64,000 nucleotides of DNA. It comes from Vibrio marisflavi CECT 7928 (GTDB lineage: Bacteria; Pseudomonadota; Gammaproteobacteria; Enterobacterales; Vibrionaceae). The stretch spans positions 744,001 through 808,000 of the forward strand of contig NZ_CAKLDM010000002.1 in assembly GCF_921294215.1 (NCBI RefSeq). The letters run 5' to 3'. The position numbers and the translations under genes were made by a program. The notes under the pieces were generated by a model. It saw only the letters and a program-made list of their open reading frames with translations. It was not told where the DNA came from and did not search any database. Every line of letters starts with the position of its first letter. The stretch's first letter is position 1. Shown piece by piece: positions 60,776 through 64,000 of the stretch.

Positions 60776-60804
60776 TTGAAACCTCCTGTTTTTATAAGTA
60801 CTAT
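60776..60804 (+). promoter_or_regulatory. Candidate cyd promoter
   Basis: TTGAAA (60776-60781), 17-bp spacer, TACTAT (60799-60804). The transcript would have a leader of about 140 nt. Confidence 0.4.
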
Positions 60805-60814
60805 TACGCTCGGC

Positions 60815-60846
60815 TTAACAAGCTGATGCTTAACAATTCATTAACC
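60815..60846 (-). promoter_or_regulatory. ArcA-like direct repeats
   Basis: TTAAC occurs at 60815, 60830 and 60841. The last two are 11 bp apart, giving on the reverse strand GTTA-N7-GTTA, the spacing of ArcA direct repeats. They lie just downstream of the candidate start. Confidence 0.4.
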
Positions 60847-60950
60847 ACTTTGGTACATATTTGCATCTGATTCGCGTCTGTTCGCTACAAGATCAGGCAA
60901 AGCGTTGCAGTATGTAGAGAGTGTCAAACAGCTGGCACACAGGAGTTATC

Positions 60951-62537
60951 ATGATTGACATAGTTGATCTGTCGCGTCTGCAATTCGCGATGACAGCAAT
61001 GTATCACTTCTTATTCGTACCATTGACTCTCGGCATGACATTTATTCTTGCTATCATGGAGTCATTGTACGTAATGACCAACAAGCAAATCTACAAGGAC
61101 ATGACAAAGTTCTGGGGTAAGCTTTTTGGTATTAACTTTGCGCTTGGTGTGGCTACAGGCCTAACCATGGAATTCCAGTTTGGTACAAACTGGGCATATT
61201 ACTCTCACTACGTGGGTGATATTTTCGGCGCACCTCTAGCGATTGAAGGCTTAGTTGCTTTCTTCCTTGAATCTACGATGATCGGTTTATTCTTCTTCGG
61301 TTGGGATAGACTATCAAAACGCCAACACTTAGCAGTAACTTGGTTGGTTGCGATAGGTTCAAACTTCTCAGCACTATGGATCTTGATCGCGAACGGTTGG
61401 ATGCAAAACCCTGTGGGTGCGCACTTCAACTTTGAAACCATGCGCATGGAGATGGTGAGCTTCTCTCAAATCATCTTTAACCCGGTTGCACAAGTTAAAT
61501 TCGTTCACACTGTAGCGGCAGGTTACACTACCGGTGCGATGTTCGTTTTAGGCATCAGTTCATACTACATTCTTAAAGGTCGCGACCTACCATTTGCTCG
61601 TCGCTCATTTGCGATCGCTGCATCGTTTGGTATGGCTGCAATCTTATCTACTCTTGTTCTTGGTGATGAATCTGGTTACGAAGTGGGTGAAGTGCAGAAA
61701 GTGAAGCTTGCTTCGATTGAAGCTGAGTGGAACACTGAGCCGCCACCGGCATCATTTACTCTGTTCGGTCTACCTAACCAAGAGACGAGAAAAACAGACT
61801 ACGCAATTAAGATTCCTTACTTAATGGGTATTATTGCAACACGTTCTGTTGATACTCCTGTTATGGGCTTGAACCAACTGCGTGAACGTAACGTAGAGCG
61901 TATTAAGAACGGTATGATTGCATACGGTTTGCTTGAGAAACTACGTGGTGGTGACAAGTCAGAAGCGACTGTACAAGCGTTTGATAAAGTGAAACATGAC
62001 CTAGGTTATGGCTTACTGTTGAAGCGTTATACTAAGCAGGTTACCAACGCAACACCTCAACAGATCCAAAAAGCGGCAGATGACTCTATCCCTGAAGTTT
62101 GGCCTATATTCTGGTCATTCCGTATCATGGTTGCTTGTGGCGTTATCATGCTGGCTGTATTTGGTGCTGCATTTATTCAAGTATGTCGTCAAAAAATCGG
62201 TTCAAGCAGGTGGATCCACAAAGCTGCGCTTTACAGTATCCCTCTACCTTGGATTGCGGTTGAAACTGGTTGGTATGTTGCCGAAGGTGGACGTCAGCCG
62301 TGGGCTGTGGGTGGAATTCTTCCGACCTATGACGCAGCCTCTCCTCTGACAGCATCAGATATTTGGACGTCATTGATTGTTGTCCTTGCATTCTACAGCT
62401 GCTTGCTAGTTGCAGAAATGTACTTGATGGTGAAGTTTGCACGCAAAGGGCCAAGTAGCCTTAAAACTGGCCGATACCATTTCGAAAACGGTGAAAACTC
62501 TGTCGAAGACAAAGTAAATCGCCAAGTAGAAGCGTAA
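60951..62537 (+). CDS. cydA: Cytochrome bd-I ubiquinol oxidase subunit I
   Basis: Quinol-oxidising subunit of the high-affinity terminal oxidase. ATG 60951 ([20 protein letters not shown], 528 residues) has CAGGAG upstream; the frame is open from 60921. Haem ligand His in [13 protein letters not shown], the conserved GRQPWAVGG stretch, several transmembrane helices, and a long Q-loop (about 250-390) typical of the E. coli-type enzymes. First gene of cydABX-ybgE. Confidence 0.98.
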   Translation: MIDIVDLSRLQFAMTAMYHFLFVPLTLGMTFILAIMESLYVMTNKQIYKDMTKFWGKLFGINFALGVATGLTMEFQFGTNWAYYSHYVGDIFGAPLAIEGLVAFFLESTMIGLFFFGWDRLSKRQHLAVTWLVAIGSNFSALWILIANGWMQNPVGAHFNFETMRMEMVSFSQIIFNPVAQVKFVHTVAAGYTTGAMFVLGISSYYILKGRDLPFARRSFAIAASFGMAAILSTLVLGDESGYEVGEVQKVKLASIEAEWNTEPPPASFTLFGLPNQETRKTDYAIKIPYLMGIIATRSVDTPVMGLNQLRERNVERIKNGMIAYGLLEKLRGGDKSEATVQAFDKVKHDLGYGLLLKRYTKQVTNATPQQIQKAADDSIPEVWPIFWSFRIMVACGVIMLAVFGAAFIQVCRQKIGSSRWIHKAALYSIPLPWIAVETGWYVAEGGRQPWAVGGILPTYDAASPLTASDIWTSLIVVLAFYSCLLVAEMYLMVKFARKGPSSLKTGRYHFENGENSVEDKVNRQVEA

Positions 62538-62555
62538 GGCGGGGGATAAATTCAA

Positions 62556-63692
62556 ATGTTTGAATACGAAACGTTAAGATTAATTTGGTGGGTTCTGATC
62601 GGTGTTCTGTTTGCCGGTTTTGCAATCACAGATGGTTTTGACATGGGCGTAGGTGCATTAGTACCTATGCTTGGTAAAACTGACAACGAACGTCGTGTAA
62701 TGATCAACACCATTGCACCACACTGGGATGGTAACCAAGTATGGTTAATCACCGCTGGTGGTGCATTGTTCGCAGCATGGCCATTAGTTTACGCAACGTC
62801 TTTCTCTGGCTTCTACCTAGCTATGATCGCGACTCTAGCAGCACTTTGGCTTCGTCCAGTTGGTCTAGACTACCGCTCAAAGATTGAAAGCAAGAAATGG
62901 CGTAAGAACTGGGATATCTGTATCTCTGCAAGTGGTATAGTTCCGCCAATCATTTTTGGTGTGGCTTTTGGTAACTTGCTACAGGGCGTACCATTTAACC
63001 TAAGTGAATACCTGATGCCAACGTATCATGGTTCATTCTTTGGCTTGCTCAACCCATTTGCGATTCTATGTGGTCTTGTTAGCTTGTTCATGATTTTGCT
63101 TCAAGGTACAACTTGGCTGCAAATGAAAACAACAAGTGACTTACACAACAGATCAAAAACACTGACTCAAGTGCTTGGTCTACTAGTGATTGTTACTTTT
63201 GTAGCAGCAGGTTTCTGGGTACAACACATTGAAGGCTACGTGATCACTAGCGTGATGAACCACAATGCGGCTTCTAACCCATTAGACAAAACGGTAGTAC
63301 GCGAAGCTGGTGCGTGGATGCACAACTTCAAAGAGTACCCAGCAATGTGGATTGCTCCAGCTCTTGGTATCTTGATGCCTATCGTTGCGATTTTGGCTTC
63401 TCGCCTTGAGAAAGGTGGCCTAGCGTTCTTGGCATCAAGTTTGACCGTTGCAGGCATCATCTTTACTGCTGGTTTTGCGATGTTCCCATTCGTTATGCCT
63501 TCTAGCTTAGCGCCAAGCCACAGCTTGACTATTTGGGATGCGACATCTAGCCAACTAACAATGGAAATCATCACTGTGATTGCTTTTGTTATGGTTCCAG
63601 TAATCCTTGGTTACACAACTTGGACTTACTACAAGATGTTTGGTCGCTTAGACACTAAATACATCGAAGAAAACAAAACTTCAGCTTACTAA
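62556..63692 (+). CDS. cydB: Cytochrome bd-I ubiquinol oxidase subunit II
   Basis: The 378-residue membrane partner of CydA with eight to nine hydrophobic helices. Conserved: WWVLIGVLFAGFAITDGFDMGVG at the start, VWLITAGGALFAAWP, and a late MPSSLAPSHSLTIWDATSS segment. It lies 18 bases after cydA. Confidence 0.98.
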   Translation: MFEYETLRLIWWVLIGVLFAGFAITDGFDMGVGALVPMLGKTDNERRVMINTIAPHWDGNQVWLITAGGALFAAWPLVYATSFSGFYLAMIATLAALWLRPVGLDYRSKIESKKWRKNWDICISASGIVPPIIFGVAFGNLLQGVPFNLSEYLMPTYHGSFFGLLNPFAILCGLVSLFMILLQGTTWLQMKTTSDLHNRSKTLTQVLGLLVIVTFVAAGFWVQHIEGYVITSVMNHNAASNPLDKTVVREAGAWMHNFKEYPAMWIAPALGILMPIVAILASRLEKGGLAFLASSLTVAGIIFTAGFAMFPFVMPSSLAPSHSLTIWDATSSQLTMEIITVIAFVMVPVILGYTTWTYYKMFGRLDTKYIEENKTSAY

Positions 63693-63704
63693 GGAGCGTT
63701 TACA

Positions 63705-63812
63705 ATGTGGTATTTCGCATGGGTTCTAGGTGTGCTACTTGCTTGTGCATTTGGCATCATTAACGCTCTTTGGTTAGAGCACACAGAGATGATGGACAAA
63801 GACAGTGAGTAA
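63705..63812 (+). CDS. cydX: Cytochrome bd-I oxidase small subunit CydX
   Basis: A 35-residue single-span subunit that stabilises the oxidase haems. Sequence starts MWYFAWVLGVLLACAFGIIN with the family Trp/Tyr-rich N-terminus and Glu25 after ALWLE, then a charged tail. A strong Shine-Dalgarno AAGGAG (63690-63695) sits in the end of cydB, 12 bases after whose stop it begins. Its stop overlaps the ybgE start. Confidence 0.95.
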   Translation: MWYFAWVLGVLLACAFGIINALWLEHTEMMDKDSE

Positions 63813-64000
63813 GCTCGCTGAGCAAGTAGCCAAGTTACATGCTCCAATGGATAAGGGCCTTTTAAGGGCCTTATCCTTTCTTCTTGGTTTCTTTCATATC
63901 GCTATGGTGATGTGGGAACCCCACAAGTACGCCGATAGAATCGGCGGCTTCAATGAAGTTGTCGGTCCTTTGCTTATTTGGGCAGTATGTTCAAGTATGA
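63805..64000 (+). CDS. ybgE: Cyd operon protein YbgE (cut by the window end)
   Basis: A partial frame of 65 codons from GTG 63805, overlapping the end of cydX by 8 bases in another frame. The N-terminus (MSKLAEQVAKLHAPMDKG) leads into a membrane helix (LLRALSFLLGFFHIAMVMW) followed by EPHKYADRIGGFNEVVGPLLIW, the pattern of YbgE, a small inner-membrane protein of the cyd operon with no settled function. The 3' end is outside the window. An inverted repeat lies in its early coding region. Confidence 0.88.
   Translation, partial: MSKLAEQVAKLHAPMDKGLLRALSFLLGFFHIAMVMWEPHKYADRIGGFNEVVGPLLIWAVCSSM

Larger units (their letters stand above)
60513..60950. promoter_or_regulatory. cydABX control region
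   Basis: 438 bp, A/T-rich, without genes. It carries a CRP-type palindrome, two FNR-type sites, a candidate sigma-70 promoter and three spaced TTAAC elements resembling ArcA boxes; these are listed separately. It ends with a strong Shine-Dalgarno (CAGGAGTTATC) for cydA. Confidence 0.7.

Overview
This window is a stretch of gamma-proteobacterial core chromosome, almost certainly from a Vibrio (Vibrionaceae) chromosome 1. The reasons are the moderate-to-low GC content, proteins that read as close relatives of the Vibrio versions (FadD, MinCDE, CysB, LapAB, SelO, CydAB), and Vibrio-style gene neighbourhoods (tig-clpP-clpX-lon-hupB-ppiD; cmk-rpsA-ihfB-lapA-lapB-pyrF; lolA-rarA-serS; aat-bpt-infA; aroA; ruvAB; cydABX-ybgE). 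The species cannot be fixed from sequence reading alone. No prophage, insertion sequence, CRISPR array or rRNA operon was seen. There is one tRNA gene, tRNA-Arg(TCT).

Layout. 1-9.2 kb: slp lipoprotein with a hydrolase, fadD, rnd, the minCDE division-site operon (reverse strand, with a small ArsR-like regulator at its end), ycgL, an MltB-type lytic transglycosylase, and folD. 9.2-17.6 kb is the most accessory-looking part: tRNA-Arg, an SDR oxidoreductase, an unrecognised protein with an alternating Ser/Ile C-terminus, a 33-residue membrane mini-protein, selO, a PilZ protein, and a reverse-strand pair made of a stand-alone periplasmic binding protein and a large hybrid histidine kinase. 17.6-27 kb: a long structured non-coding stretch, then the protein-quality-control block tig, clpP, clpX, lon, hupB, ppiD (a sigma-32-like promoter precedes lon), and a ComEA-like secreted HhH protein. 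27-34 kb: cmk, rpsA, ihfB, lapA, lapB, pyrF, miaE and a membrane coiled-coil protein. 34-40 kb: cysB, a methyltransferase, a complete TrpXYZ-like ABC importer and dusC. 40-48 kb: yecA-like, lolA, rarA, serS, a secreted lipase with its foldase, and a PPOX flavoprotein. 48-53 kb: ychJ, an EAL-HDOD protein, lpxH, ppiB and a REC-REC-GGDEF protein. 53-64 kb: cysS, tdk, infA, bpt, aat, a glycine-zipper protein, aroA, ruvAB and cydAB-cydX-ybgE (ybgE runs off the window).

How the genes work together. Most of the window is housekeeping: translation, proteostasis, envelope assembly (LapAB and LpxH for LPS, LolA for lipoproteins), cell division, recombination and respiration. The less ordinary layer is signalling. 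Three genes with c-di-GMP domains (PilZ, EAL-HDOD, GGDEF), the binding protein/hybrid kinase pair and the ArsR-like gene appended to min are the main places where new biology could sit. Several intergenic regions carry strong dyad symmetry: upstream of tig, over the Shine-Dalgarno of the methyltransferase gene, around the 33-residue ORF, and the cyd control region with perfect CRP and FNR palindromes. No convincing new multi-gene defence or mobile system is visible; the findings are candidates of modest size.
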